A stretch of 64,000 bases of DNA from Sphingomicrobium marinum (GTDB lineage: Bacteria > Pseudomonadota > Alphaproteobacteria > Sphingomonadales > Sphingomonadaceae): assembly GCF_026157105.1 (NCBI RefSeq), contig NZ_JANPVQ010000001.1:46001-110000 (forward strand). Reading direction: 5' to 3'. A program made the translations under genes and the position numbers. This document shows, piece after piece, positions 33,275-41,757 of this stretch (the first letter of the stretch is position 1; each line of letters starts with the position of its first letter). The notes below the pieces were generated by a model. That model searched no databases. It had not been told where the DNA came from and saw nothing but the letters and a program-made list of their open reading frames with translations.

Positions 33275-33775
33275 ATGATCGACATTACCGCTAATCTGGC
33301 TTCAGACCTCATTACGCGCACCTCCGAAACCGCGCGGGTGCAGCAGATGGTGCAGCTCAGTCTTGCACCAGTCTTCCTGCTCGCCGCCATCGGCGCGGTG
33401 CTCAACGTCATGAACGTGCGGCTGATCTGGATCGTCGACCGGGTCAATGCGATCGAATCCGGCACCGCCGAGGATCGCGCCGAAGAAGAGTTGGCCGCGC
33501 TGCGCCGCCGCCAGAAATTCGCGTCGCTGGCGATCAATTTCTCCTCTGTCGCAGCGCTCATCATTTGCCTGGTTATCGCCTTGATGTTTATCAGCGCCTT
33601 CATCCGTCCCGCGATCGGCACCTTGGTCGCGATTTGCTGGGTCGGCGCGATGGTGCTGGTGATCGGCTCGCTTATTTTCTTCATGCGCGAAACGCAGATC
33701 GCCACCGCTTCGGCCAAGGAACGCCGCGCCTTGTCGCGCGCGATCGAAAGTCAGCTTGAGGAGCGAGAGGGCTAG
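33275..33775 (+). CDS. DUF2721 membrane protein
   Basis: 166 residues with three hydrophobic helices (about 28-50, 89-112 and 116-140). The segment VQQMVQLSLAPVFLLAAIGAVLNVMNVRLIWIVDRVNAI and the R-x-R-x-x-x-I linker are typical of DUF2721. Role unknown; the family is often found near housekeeping operons. The loop between helices 1 and 2 is rich in Glu and Arg, probably coiled-coil-like. The aromatic operon starts 34 bp downstream. Confidence 0.82.
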   Translation: MIDITANLASDLITRTSETARVQQMVQLSLAPVFLLAAIGAVLNVMNVRLIWIVDRVNAIESGTAEDRAEEELAALRRRQKFASLAINFSSVAALIICLVIALMFISAFIRPAIGTLVAICWVGAMVLVIGSLIFFMRETQIATASAKERRALSRAIESQLEEREG

Positions 33776-33809
33776 CGGGGCGCACCCCCTTGGGCTAGGC
33801 CGCAACCTC

Positions 33810-34973
33810 ATGGCGCGAGACGAGGATCCGAAGAGCTGGCACCCGGCTGCCTGGCGACACCGCCCTGCCGAGCAGTTGCCGACCTATCCCAATGCAGATG
33901 CCTTGGCGCAGGTCGAAGCAAAATTGCGCGCTGCGGCGCCCGTCATCCGTATCGAGGACGCTGCCCGGCTGAAGCGGGCGCTGGGCTGCGTGCGCGAGCG
34001 CGGATTTGTCCTGCAAGGCGGCGATTGCGCAGAGAATTTCGACGATCGCGTTGCCGATCGGGTCGACCGACTGGCCGGCCTGTTCGACGCGATGGCGAAC
34101 GCCTTGGGCGATCGCGAACACCTTGTCAGGATTGCGCGCATCGGCGGCCAGTTTGCCAAGCCGCGCACTACGCTCATCGAGCGGCAGGGCGATGTCGAGC
34201 ATCCCGCCTATCGCGGCGACATGATCAACGCGCGGTCGTTCGGTGCCGAGGCGCGGGCACCTGATCCCGCGCGCATGCTGCGCGGCCACGCCCAATCGGT
34301 CGGCACCGCCGCCACGATGGGCGTCATCCGCCAGGACAGCGCACCGATCTATACCTGCCACGAAGGCCTGCTGCTCCCATACGAGGAAGCGCTGACCCGC
34401 CGCGACGCAGATGGCAGCTGGTGGGCGACCTCGGCGCACTTTCTCTGGCTGGGATATCGCACCCAGCAGGTCGATGGCGCGCATGTCGAATATCTGTCGG
34501 GCATCGCCAATCCGATCGGGATCAAGTGCGGCCCCGGCCTGACGCCGGATGCACTTGCCGCCATGTGCGACAGGCTCGATCCCGACGATACGCCCGGACG
34601 CCTCACGCTGATCGCCCGCTTTGGCGCCGATCGCATTGAACAGGAACTGCCATCGCTACTGGCTGTCACCAAGGGCCGCGCCGTAAACTGGATCGTCGAC
34701 CCGATGCACGGCAACACGCAAAAACATGAAGGACGCAAGACACGCCGCGTCGAGGCCGTGCAGCGGGACATGGAGGCCTTTTTTGCGCTGACGCGAGAAG
34801 CCGGCGTGAAGCCCGCCGGTGTGCATCTTGAGATGAGCCCCAACGATGTCACCGAATGCCTTGGCCTTGGGGTCGATGATCTCGACCCGGCCTATCGCAC
34901 CGCCTGCGACCCGCGTCTCAATCGCACGCAGGCCTTGCATATCGCGCAGCAAATCGGAACGCTGCTGGCGTGA
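33810..34973 (+). CDS. aroG: Class II DAHP synthase (short form)
   Basis: 387 residues from ATG 33810 (MARDEDPKSWHPAAWRHRPAEQLPTYP). Landmarks of type II enzymes are present: FVLQGGDCAENF, RIGGQFAKPR, YRGDMINAR, YTCHEGLLLPYEEALTR, SGIANPIGIKCGPG, IVDPMHGNTQKHEGRKTR, and NDVTECLG, with the metal-binding Cys, His, Glu and Asp positions. It condenses phosphoenolpyruvate with erythrose-4-phosphate. Typical type II members are about 450-460 residues; this one lacks roughly 60 residues between LRGHAQSVG and YTCHEG. Short forms are known and tend to lack feedback control. Its end overlaps aroA (GTGA). Confidence 0.92.
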   Translation: MARDEDPKSWHPAAWRHRPAEQLPTYPNADALAQVEAKLRAAAPVIRIEDAARLKRALGCVRERGFVLQGGDCAENFDDRVADRVDRLAGLFDAMANALGDREHLVRIARIGGQFAKPRTTLIERQGDVEHPAYRGDMINARSFGAEARAPDPARMLRGHAQSVGTAATMGVIRQDSAPIYTCHEGLLLPYEEALTRRDADGSWWATSAHFLWLGYRTQQVDGAHVEYLSGIANPIGIKCGPGLTPDALAAMCDRLDPDDTPGRLTLIARFGADRIEQELPSLLAVTKGRAVNWIVDPMHGNTQKHEGRKTRRVEAVQRDMEAFFALTREAGVKPAGVHLEMSPNDVTECLGLGVDDLDPAYRTACDPRLNRTQALHIAQQIGTLLA

Positions 34974-36274
34974 AACCCGTAAGTGCGCATCCCAGCCCCG
35001 GCTTCGGCGGCACCGCGACCGTGCCCGGCGACAAGTCGATCAGCCACCGCGCACTGATTCTGGGCGGCCTCGCCGACGGCACGACGCGTATAAAGGGTTT
35101 GCTGACGAGCGAGGACGTGATGGCAACCGCCGCTGCGGTCGAAGCTTTCGGCGCGACGATCGAACGCGGCGAAGACTATTGGTCGGTTACCGGGGCTGAA
35201 TGGCAAAGCCCGGGCACCGAGATCGATTGCGGTAATAGCGGAACGTCCGCCCGCCTGCTGATGGGGGCCGCCGCCGGCTTCGACGGATTGCGCGCCACCT
35301 TCAAGGGCGATGCGTCTCTGTCAAAGCGCCCGATGGAGCGGGTCATCCGCCCGCTGACGCGCATGGGCGCCAAATTCGAAGGCGGCGACACCCTGCCCGT
35401 CACCCTGCACGGCGCACAGCTCGGCGGGATCGATCATGAAAGCGCGGTCGCCTCGGCGCAGGTCAAGACAGCGATCCTGCTGGCGGGGCTGCGTACCAAA
35501 AGCCCGGTGCAAGTGATCGAACCTCACCCCAGCCGCGATCATAGCGAAGTCATGCTCGCCATGTTCGGGGTCGAAGGCGATGCCGAACAGCTCGAGGCAG
35601 GGTGGGCGGTCTCGCTCGGCAAGCAGCGTCAACTCACCGCTACCGATATCGTCGTCCCTGCCGATCCTTCATCGGCTGCGTTTCTCTGGGCTGCTGCCGC
35701 CATTATCGATGGTGCCAGCGTCACGACACCCGGTGTATGCATCAATGCAACGCGCACCGGCTTCATCGAAGCGCTGGAGCGGATGGGTGCGGGGATCACG
35801 CTCGACAATGAGCGTATCCAATCGGGCGAGCCGGTCGCCGACATTACGGTGACGCAGGCGCCGCTACAGCCGATCCATGTCACGCCCGAACAGGTCCCCG
35901 CGACGATCGACGAGCTACCGCTGCTGGCCTGCGTCGCCGCCTTTGCCGAGGGCGAAAGCCATTTCGAGGGCATCGGGGAATTGCGCGTCAAGGAAAGCGA
36001 TCGCCTCGGCGCGGTCGCTGCCGGACTGGCCGCCAATGGCGTCAGCTGTTTTCCCGAAAAGGACGCGCTGCGGGTCCTCGGCAAAGGTGAGGTTCGCGGC
36101 GGCGGCACGGTCATGGTGCATCACGATCACCGCATCGCAATGGCGTTCCTGACGCTTGGCCTCGGCGCGCAAAATCCCGTGCGGATCGATGACATGAGCC
36201 CCATCGCCACCAGTTTTCCAGACTATATTTCGCTGATGCAATCGCTCGGCGCACGGCTAGAACAGGGCGTATGA
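34970..36274 (+). CDS. aroA: 3-phosphoshikimate 1-carboxyvinyltransferase (EPSP synthase)
   Basis: 434 residues with a GTG start inside the aroG stop. [19 protein letters not shown] binds substrate, [14 protein letters not shown] and [13 protein letters not shown] are the phosphoenolpyruvate/shikimate-3-phosphate loops, [14 protein letters not shown] and VKESDRL with DHRIAMAFL complete the family signatures. It makes EPSP from shikimate-3-phosphate, the step before chorismate synthase, whose gene overlaps its end (ATGA). The sequence is of the CP4-like class II type rather than the E. coli type. Confidence 0.96.
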   Translation: MKPVSAHPSPGFGGTATVPGDKSISHRALILGGLADGTTRIKGLLTSEDVMATAAAVEAFGATIERGEDYWSVTGAEWQSPGTEIDCGNSGTSARLLMGAAAGFDGLRATFKGDASLSKRPMERVIRPLTRMGAKFEGGDTLPVTLHGAQLGGIDHESAVASAQVKTAILLAGLRTKSPVQVIEPHPSRDHSEVMLAMFGVEGDAEQLEAGWAVSLGKQRQLTATDIVVPADPSSAAFLWAAAAIIDGASVTTPGVCINATRTGFIEALERMGAGITLDNERIQSGEPVADITVTQAPLQPIHVTPEQVPATIDELPLLACVAAFAEGESHFEGIGELRVKESDRLGAVAAGLAANGVSCFPEKDALRVLGKGEVRGGGTVMVHHDHRIAMAFLTLGLGAQNPVRIDDMSPIATSFPDYISLMQSLGARLEQGV

Positions 36275-37260
36275 GCATCAACAGCTTCGGCCATCTCCTG
36301 CGCCTGTCGACCTGGGGCGAAAGCCATGGACCGGCGATCGGCTGCATGCTCGAAGGTTGCCCGCCGGGTCTTGCGCTCGATGAGGCGGCAATCCAGGCGT
36401 TTCTCGACAAGCGCCGCCCCGGCACCGGGCGCAACGTGTCGCCGCGCCAGGAACCCGACCGTGTCCGGATCCTGTCCGGCGTCTATGAAGGCAAGACCAC
36501 CGGCACGCCGATCGCGATGGTCATCGACAATGTCGACGCGCGCTCGAAGGATTATCCCGCCGACGCCCCCTATCGGCCCGGTCATGCCGATTATAGCTAT
36601 GACGCGAAATACGGTTTGCGCGATCCACGCGGCGGCGGCCGCGCCAGCGCGCGCGAAACGGCAATGCGCGTTGCAGGTGGTGCGGTTGCCCGGCTGATCA
36701 TCCCCGATGTCTCCATCATGGCGAAAGTCGTGGCCATCGGCGGTGAGACCGATGCCGCAAAGTGGGACGCGATGCTCGACGATGCGCGCGGCGACGGCGA
36801 TAGCCTTGGCGCGCTGGTCGAGTGCACTGCGACCGGCGTTCCCGCCGGATGGGGCGCACCGGTTTACGGCAAGCTCGATGCCGCGCTGGCGGGCGCGATG
36901 ATGTCGATCCCCGCGGTGAAAGGCGTGGAAATTGGCGAGGGCATGAACGCCGCGGCGCTCAAAGGCAGCGAAAATGCCGATCCGATGCGACCCGGCCCCG
37001 AATATGGTGCCAACCATTCGGGTGGCACGGCGGGCGGCATTTCGACCGGCCAGCCGATTGTCGTGCGCGCCGCCTTCAAGCCGACCAGTTCGATCCGCAA
37101 GCCCGTGCCGTCGATCAATGCGGCGGGCGAGCCCAAGGATGCGGTCACCAAGGGCCGCCATGATCCGTGCGTCGGCATCCGCGGTGCCCCCGTCATGGAA
37201 GCGATGATGGCGCTGGTGCTGGCGGACCATTTCCTGCTCCACCGCGCGCAGTGCGGCTAA
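36271..37260 (+). CDS. aroC: Chorismate synthase
   Basis: 329 residues, somewhat short (about 350-360 is usual); the missing part appears to be between AKVVAIGG and [12 protein letters not shown]. Family signatures are all present: [65 protein letters not shown] and [19 protein letters not shown]. It converts EPSP to chorismate with reduced FMN. Last gene of the coupled aroG-aroA-aroC set. Its stop overlaps the convergent antiporter gene by 4 bp. Confidence 0.96.
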   Translation: MSINSFGHLLRLSTWGESHGPAIGCMLEGCPPGLALDEAAIQAFLDKRRPGTGRNVSPRQEPDRVRILSGVYEGKTTGTPIAMVIDNVDARSKDYPADAPYRPGHADYSYDAKYGLRDPRGGGRASARETAMRVAGGAVARLIIPDVSIMAKVVAIGGETDAAKWDAMLDDARGDGDSLGALVECTATGVPAGWGAPVYGKLDAALAGAMMSIPAVKGVEIGEGMNAAALKGSENADPMRPGPEYGANHSGGTAGGISTGQPIVVRAAFKPTSSIRKPVPSINAAGEPKDAVTKGRHDPCVGIRGAPVMEAMMALVLADHFLLHRAQCG

Positions 37261-38429
37261 AGTTTCGCTAGCACCCGCCGCGCCATCGGCATTGTCAGCA
37301 CGGTACTCGCCACCGCCATCAGCAACAGCGCCGTAAAGGCCGTCGAGCTGATCACGCCGCGATCCAGCAGGATGTTGGCGAAGATGATCATGATCAGCGC
37401 CTTGGTCTGGAGGAGCCAGCCAACAAGTCGCGCATCGCCCTTCGCCCAGCCGAGCAGGCGCCCCGCAATGCCCACGCCGATCAGCTTGCCCGCCACGGCC
37501 GCGACCAGCAGCCCGGCAGCAACCAGGACGACGTCCCAGCCGCCCATTTCCCAGCTGGTTCGCAAGCCCGTCGACAGAAAGAAAACCGGCATGAGAAGGA
37601 GAAGCACACGGTCGCGCAAGGCATCCACTTTCTTATGCCCGAACCATTTTGCTTCGAGCACCGCGCCGGCAAGAAACGCGCCGACCATGAAATGCAAGCC
37701 CGACCAATCGGCCGCGAGCGCGACAAGGATCAGCCACCCCAGGGAAAGCGGCCAGCGGTCCCGGCCGCCCAGCCGCGCGAACAACCAGCGCGCCGCTACC
37801 GCCGCCGCAATGAAGCCGAGCAGGAACAGCCCCTGACGGCCAAGCCTGTCGGTATCGAGCAGCACCAGCGCCAACAGCCCCCAGACGGCAATGTCATCGA
37901 GGCTGGCGTAGCGCAGGACGCGCTGGCCGAGCGGCCGGCGCAGCAATTCGAGCCGCTCGAGGAAAAGGACGAGGATTGGCAGCGCGGTGACGGCGCACGC
38001 CATGCCTACACCGACGCTCAATTGAAGCGGCGTCCCATTGGGGCCGAGCCAGCGCGGGTCCGCCATTAGCCACCATGCCGCCGCGGTGCCCAGCAGGAAT
38101 GGCACTGCGAGCGCGAAGCCCGACGTAACGGCGGTATCGGTCTTGGCGGTCCACGCCTGCTTCAGATCGAGCTCGAGACCAGCCACGAAGACGAACAGCA
38201 TGACCGCCCACCAGGCGATGCCGGTGAGCAATTGCAGCACATCGGGCGTGAACAAGGCGGCATGGGCCTCGGGCGCTATAGCCCCTGCGATGCCGGGTCC
38301 GAGCAGGATCCCGCCGACGATCTGCACGACCACCAGCGGCACCACGCGATCGCCCAGGATGCGCCATGCCAGCCACGGCACGAAGAAGATGACCAGCAGG
38401 GCGAGGAGGAACAGTTCGGAGACCGGCAT
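37257..38429 (-). CDS. Cation:proton antiporter (CPA2/KefB-type membrane domain)
   Basis: 390 residues from ATG 38429, which lies within the paaD stop (TGATG). About 11-12 hydrophobic helices. Motifs of the Na/H or K/H exchanger domain are seen: [35 protein letters not shown] and [20 protein letters not shown]. No RCK/TrkA-N domain follows, so it is the membrane part alone. Ion specificity is not evident. The one-base coupling with paaD is presumably an operon arrangement rather than a functional link. Confidence 0.9.
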   Translation of the reverse strand: MPVSELFLLALLVIFFVPWLAWRILGDRVVPLVVVQIVGGILLGPGIAGAIAPEAHAALFTPDVLQLLTGIAWWAVMLFVFVAGLELDLKQAWTAKTDTAVTSGFALAVPFLLGTAAAWWLMADPRWLGPNGTPLQLSVGVGMACAVTALPILVLFLERLELLRRPLGQRVLRYASLDDIAVWGLLALVLLDTDRLGRQGLFLLGFIAAAVAARWLFARLGGRDRWPLSLGWLILVALAADWSGLHFMVGAFLAGAVLEAKWFGHKKVDALRDRVLLLLMPVFFLSTGLRTSWEMGGWDVVLVAAGLLVAAVAGKLIGVGIAGRLLGWAKGDARLVGWLLQTKALIMIIFANILLDRGVISSTAFTALLLMAVASTVLTMPMARRVLAKL

Positions 38430-38866
38430 CAATGACACTTGAAACGGTCGAATGGTTCAAGACAATTATTGCACTGCCACTGGGCTTTGCATGGCGTTGA
38501 ACCAAAACGGCTAATTTCTTTTGTATCAAGCGAACCACAGTTGGGACACTCGACATCGTCCGATCGCTGCGGCGGGGCGATGCCATAGGCCTTGAGTTTG
38601 GCCTTGCCTTCCTCGCTGATCCAATCGGTCGACCATGGCGGCGACAGGCGGGTCTCGATCATCACGTCGCGAAATCCGTTGGCGTCCAGCGCGGCGCGCA
38701 CGTCCGCCTCGATCGCCGCAGTTGCGGGGCACCCCGAATAGGTCGGCGTTATCACCACCTTGCCATCCTCGATGCCGCGCACGATGCCCAGGTCGACCAC
38801 CGAGATCACCGGGATCTCGGGATCGGGCACGCCCGCCAGCACGTCCATGATGGCGGCGCGGTCCAT
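38429..38866 (-). CDS. paaD: PaaD-like protein (phenylacetyl-CoA epoxidase subunit)
   Basis: 145 residues from ATG 38866. A MIP18/DUF59 domain ([37 protein letters not shown]) is followed by a cysteine-rich zinc-ribbon tail ([21 protein letters not shown]). This is PaaD, thought to help mature the iron or iron-sulfur part of the PaaABCE epoxidase. The partner genes paaA, B, C and E are absent from the window. The gene follows a thiolase with a one-base overlap and precedes the antiporter. Confidence 0.93.
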   Translation of the reverse strand: MDRAAIMDVLAGVPDPEIPVISVVDLGIVRGIEDGKVVITPTYSGCPATAAIEADVRAALDANGFRDVMIETRLSPPWSTDWISEEGKAKLKAYGIAPPQRSDDVECPNCGSLDTKEISRFGSTPCKAQWQCNNCLEPFDRFKCH

Positions 38867-40068
38867 CAGACCCGCTCGATCGCCAGCGCGATGCCTTGCC
38901 CGACGCCGATGCACATGGTGCACAGCGCACGCTTGCCGCCGCGCTCGTGCAATTCCTGCGTCGCCGTGAGCGCAAGCCGGGTCCCGCTCATGCCGAGCGG
39001 ATGGCCGAGCGCGATGGCGCCGCCATTGGGATTCACATGTTCGGCATCGTCGGCCACGCCGAGTTCGCGCAGCACCGCAAGCCCTTGCGCCGCAAAGGCT
39101 TCGTTGAGTTCGATCACGTCGAAGTCGTCGATATGTAGCCCCAGCCGGTCCATCAGCTTGGCCGACGCGGGTGCCGGCCCAATGCCCATGATGCGCGGCG
39201 GCACCCCGGCAACAGCCGCGCCAAGGACGCGCGCCCTGGGGATGAGGCCGTGACGCTTCACCGCCTCTTCGCTCGCCACGATGATCGCGCCCGCGCCGTC
39301 ATTGACGCCCGAGGCGTTACCCGCCGTCACCGTGCCGTCCGGCTTTACGATGGGACGCAGCCCGGCCAACACCTCAGGGCTCGACAGTCGCAGATGCTCG
39401 TCGTGCTCGACGATCTTGGGGTCGCCCTTGCGCTGCGGGATGGTGATCGGGACGATCTCCTTTGCCAGCCGCCCGCTCTTTTGTGCGCGATCCGCACGCA
39501 CCTGGCTTTCATGCGCGAACCTGTCCTGGTCTTCGCGGCTCACGCCATATTGTGCGGCGACGTTCTCGGCCGTCTCGGGCATCGAATCGATTCCGAATTC
39601 TTCCCTCATGCGCTTGTTGACGAAGCGCCACCCGATCGAGGTGTCGTAGACCGCGTTGGCACGCGAGAAAGCGCTGTCGGCCTTGGGCATCACGAAGGGC
39701 GCGCGCGTCATGCTTTCAACGCCCGCTGCGATGACGAGGTCGGCCTCGTCCGCCTTGATCGCCCGCGCCGCCATCGACAGCGTGTCGAGGCCCGATCCGC
39801 ACAGCCGGTTCACCGTGGTGCCCGGCGCGCTTTCGCCCAGCCCCGCCAGCAATGCCGCCATGCGCGCCACGTTGCGGTTATCCTCGCCCGCCTGATTGGC
39901 ATCGCCCATGATGACATCGTCGAGCATCTCCCAGTCGATCCCGGGATTGCGTTCTTTCAGCGCCGCCAGGGGGATTGCAGCCAAGTCGTCGGTGCGGACC
40001 TGGCTCAGCCCGCCGCCATAGCGCCCGATGGGTGTGCGGATCGCATCGCAGATAAAAGCATCGCGCAT
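38866..40068 (-). CDS. Acetyl-CoA acyltransferase (3-oxoadipyl-CoA thiolase, PaaJ/PcaF type)
   Basis: 400 residues from ATG 40068, with AAGGAGAG six bases upstream. Thiolase signatures: active-site Cys in [11 protein letters not shown], the His in [20 protein letters not shown], and the second Cys in [14 protein letters not shown]. The N-terminus [19 protein letters not shown] and the length match the PcaF/PaaJ subgroup that cleaves 3-oxoadipyl-CoA to succinyl-CoA and acetyl-CoA in phenylacetate or beta-ketoadipate breakdown. The overlap with paaD supports the phenylacetate reading. Confidence 0.92.
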   Translation of the reverse strand: MRDAFICDAIRTPIGRYGGGLSQVRTDDLAAIPLAALKERNPGIDWEMLDDVIMGDANQAGEDNRNVARMAALLAGLGESAPGTTVNRLCGSGLDTLSMAARAIKADEADLVIAAGVESMTRAPFVMPKADSAFSRANAVYDTSIGWRFVNKRMREEFGIDSMPETAENVAAQYGVSREDQDRFAHESQVRADRAQKSGRLAKEIVPITIPQRKGDPKIVEHDEHLRLSSPEVLAGLRPIVKPDGTVTAGNASGVNDGAGAIIVASEEAVKRHGLIPRARVLGAAVAGVPPRIMGIGPAPASAKLMDRLGLHIDDFDVIELNEAFAAQGLAVLRELGVADDAEHVNPNGGAIALGHPLGMSGTRLALTATQELHERGGKRALCTMCIGVGQGIALAIERV

Positions 40069-40134
40069 CCAAATCTCTCCTTCATATGTTGAGCGTCCTG
40101 ACGGCACGGCCGTTCCAAATCAAGGAGGTGCGAT

Positions 40135-40386
40135 ATGGATATCCCTGCAGGCTGGACCAAGAGCGAGGACGGCAAGGCTATTGTGCGTCGGTTCGAATTC
40201 GCTGATTTTTCCGAAGCCTTCGCCTTTCTGACTCGCGTCGCGATCGCCGCCGAAAAGGCCGACCACCACCCCGAAATCGAGAATGTCTGGAACAAGGTGA
40301 CGCTGACGCTGACCACCCACGATTCGGGCGGCCTTACCGACAAGGACGCATCGCTCGCGGCGACGATCGACGGCCTGGTCGCCTGA
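40135..40386 (+). CDS. phhB: Pterin-4a-carbinolamine dehydratase
   Basis: 83 residues with AAGGAGG seven bases before the ATG. Key block: [32 protein letters not shown], with H-H-P-x-x-x-x-V-x-x-x-V-x-x-x-L-x-T-H-x-x-x-G-x-T, the family signature and catalytic histidines. It regenerates the tetrahydropterin cofactor after aromatic hydroxylation, so it works with phhA encoded 235 bp downstream. The spacer between them holds a leader ORF and terminator. Confidence 0.95.
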   Translation: MDIPAGWTKSEDGKAIVRRFEFADFSEAFAFLTRVAIAAEKADHHPEIENVWNKVTLTLTTHDSGGLTDKDASLAATIDGLVA

Positions 40387-40441
40387 CGGTTCGTAGAAAT
40401 TCACCTTTCCTTCACCGCCCGATCTGCATAGGGTGCAGGCA

Positions 40442-40537
40442 ATGACTCGCAAATTCGCCCTCGTACCGACGTGCGCCGCTTATGCCGCGCCGACGTACGC
40501 TTATGCCTATATTAGGCGTGCGGTGGAGACGAGTTAG
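40442..40537 (+). CDS. Tyrosine-rich leader peptide of phhA attenuator
   Basis: A 31-codon ORF from ATG 40442 to TAG 40535-40537, with AGGG (40430-40433) eight bases upstream. Tyrosine codons are at positions 14, 19, 21 and 23 (TAT at 40481-40483, TAC at 40496-40498, TAT at 40502-40504 and 40508-40510); the local peptide is PTYAYAYIRRAVE. The last three codons lie in the 5' arm or loop of the first hairpin, where a stalled ribosome would block it. The ORF ends between the two antiterminator arms. The peptide itself probably has no function beyond sensing charged tRNA-Tyr. Size and codon content match attenuator leaders, but expression has not been shown. Confidence 0.75.
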   Translation: MTRKFALVPTCAAYAAPTYAYAYIRRAVETS

Positions 40538-40600
40538 ACTTCAAGGGAAGACGTAACCGACCACCGCCCGCCTCGCGAATAGCCAGGCGGGTTTTTTATT
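40490..40600 (+). promoter_or_regulatory. Tyrosine-responsive transcription attenuator of phhA
   Basis: Three competing pairings can be drawn by eye. 1:2 is 40490-40500 with 40516-40526 (10 pairs, one mismatch, counting two G-U). 2:3, the antiterminator, is 40514-40526 with 40561-40573 (12 of 13 pairs). 3:4, the terminator, is 40567-40573 with 40585-40591 (7 of 7 pairs) followed by six T. Tyr codons of the leader ORF lie in arm 1 and its loop. Stalling at uncharged tRNA-Tyr would free arm 2 to pair with arm 3 and let RNA polymerase reach phhA; rapid translation would allow the terminator. PhhA makes tyrosine, so the logic is consistent. Confidence 0.8.
40567..40600 (+). terminator. Attenuator terminator before phhA
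   Basis: CCCGCCT, an 11-nt loop, AGGCGGG, then TTTTTTATT. It lies entirely upstream of the phhA ATG (40622) and its Shine-Dalgarno GGAG, so it must be bypassed for phhA expression from any upstream promoter. Confidence 0.88.
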
Positions 40601-40621
40601 GCCCAAAGCCGGAGTGAGAAG

Positions 40622-41464
40622 ATGTTCGAACCCAAGATCAGTGCCGCCGATGCCACCGCCACCCCGGATTGGCAGCGCTATCTTGTGGCGCAGGACTGGC
40701 ATCGTTTCACGCCGGCGGATCATCGCACCTGGGATCGGTTGACCGAACGACAAGTGCGGTTGCTCGAAGGCCGGATCGTGTCGCCCTTTCTCACCGGTTG
40801 GAAACGGCTCGGGCTTTACGAGCCCGGCATCCCCGAGCTCGACCGACTATCGGATCGCATGGAAGCCGCGACCGGCTGGCGCTGCGTGTCGGTCGCGGGG
40901 ATCGTGCCCGATGCCGAATTTTTCGCCATGCTCGCCGACAGGCGTTTCCCGGTAGGTAACTTCATCCGCGATGGTCGCCATCTCGACTATCTGGAAGAGC
41001 CCGACTGCTTCCACGACATCTTCGGCCATGCGCCGCTGATCGCCTATCAGCCCATGGCGCGGCTGATGGAAGCGATGGGCAACCTGGGCGTTGCCGCCTG
41101 CGCTGCGGGACACGGCGACATTATCAGCCGCCTCTACTGGTACACGGTCGAATTCGGGCTGGTGCGCGAAAGGGGGCAAACCCGCATCCTTGGCGCCGGC
41201 CTTGCCTCGAGCTTTGGCGAAGCGAGGCGTAGTCTTGAGGACGACGTGCCGCGTCCGCTGTTCACGGTGGAGGAGGCTGCAGCAACGCCCTACGAAAACG
41301 ATCATTTCCAGCCGATGTACTTCGTCAGCTCCGCGCTTGATGACGTCGCGGCGCAACTCGAATCGCTTGATACGGCCGCGCTGATGCGGCTCGCCGCCTA
41401 CCGCCCGATCAGAAAACCTGCTGCCGCAGCCCCCAGCGACAGTATGAGCGACAGCGCCACGTAG
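40622..41464 (+). CDS. phhA: Phenylalanine 4-monooxygenase
   Basis: 280 residues, the size of bacterial monomeric enzymes. Iron ligands are His131 and His136 (CFHDIFGHAP) and Glu177 (WYTVEFGL), spaced 5 and 41 residues apart as in the family; the pterin-binding region and SSFGEARRSLEDDVPRPL follow. It hydroxylates phenylalanine to tyrosine using tetrahydropterin and oxygen, and needs PhhB, encoded just upstream, to recycle the pterin. GGAG lies 8-11 bp before the ATG. Transcription is likely gated by the tyrosine attenuator at 40490-40600. Its C-terminal coding end overlaps the convergent crcB gene by 67 bp. Confidence 0.96.
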   Translation: MFEPKISAADATATPDWQRYLVAQDWHRFTPADHRTWDRLTERQVRLLEGRIVSPFLTGWKRLGLYEPGIPELDRLSDRMEAATGWRCVSVAGIVPDAEFFAMLADRRFPVGNFIRDGRHLDYLEEPDCFHDIFGHAPLIAYQPMARLMEAMGNLGVAACAAGHGDIISRLYWYTVEFGLVRERGQTRILGAGLASSFGEARRSLEDDVPRPLFTVEEAAATPYENDHFQPMYFVSSALDDVAAQLESLDTAALMRLAAYRPIRKPAAAAPSDSMSDSAT

Positions 41465-41757
41465 AGCGCTGCCGTGCCGGTCTCGCCACGCTCCCACAGG
41501 GTCAGCGTGTCGAGACCGAAGGCACTGAAGGTGGTAAAGCCGCCGAGCAGGCCGGTAACGAAAAAAAGTTTGGCCGGCTGGCCGACGCCTTCGAGCGTGC
41601 CGACCGCCAGTCCGATCGCAAGGCATCCGGCGACATTCACCGCGAGGGTGCCGACGGGAAAGCCGGTGCCGAATTCCGCCAGCGTCCATTTGCCGACCAA
41701 CCAGCGCAGCACCGCACCGATACCGCCGCCGAGGAAGACTGCCAGCGCATGCGTCAT
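41398..41757 (-). CDS. crcB: Fluoride exporter CrcB
   Basis: 119 residues with four hydrophobic helices. Family motifs: FLGGGIGAVLRWLVG at the N-terminus, GTLAVNVAGCLAIGL, and GGFTTFSAFGLDT, which lines the fluoride pore. Fluc/CrcB forms an antiparallel dimer that exports fluoride through the cytoplasmic membrane. The ATG directly follows the DUF808 stop (TAG-ATG), so the two are an operon. No fluoride riboswitch was recognised upstream of DUF808. The last 67 bp overlap phhA on the opposite strand. Confidence 0.95.
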   Translation of the reverse strand: MTHALAVFLGGGIGAVLRWLVGKWTLAEFGTGFPVGTLAVNVAGCLAIGLAVGTLEGVGQPAKLFFVTGLLGGFTTFSAFGLDTLTLWERGETGTAALYVALSLILSLGAAAAGFLIGR

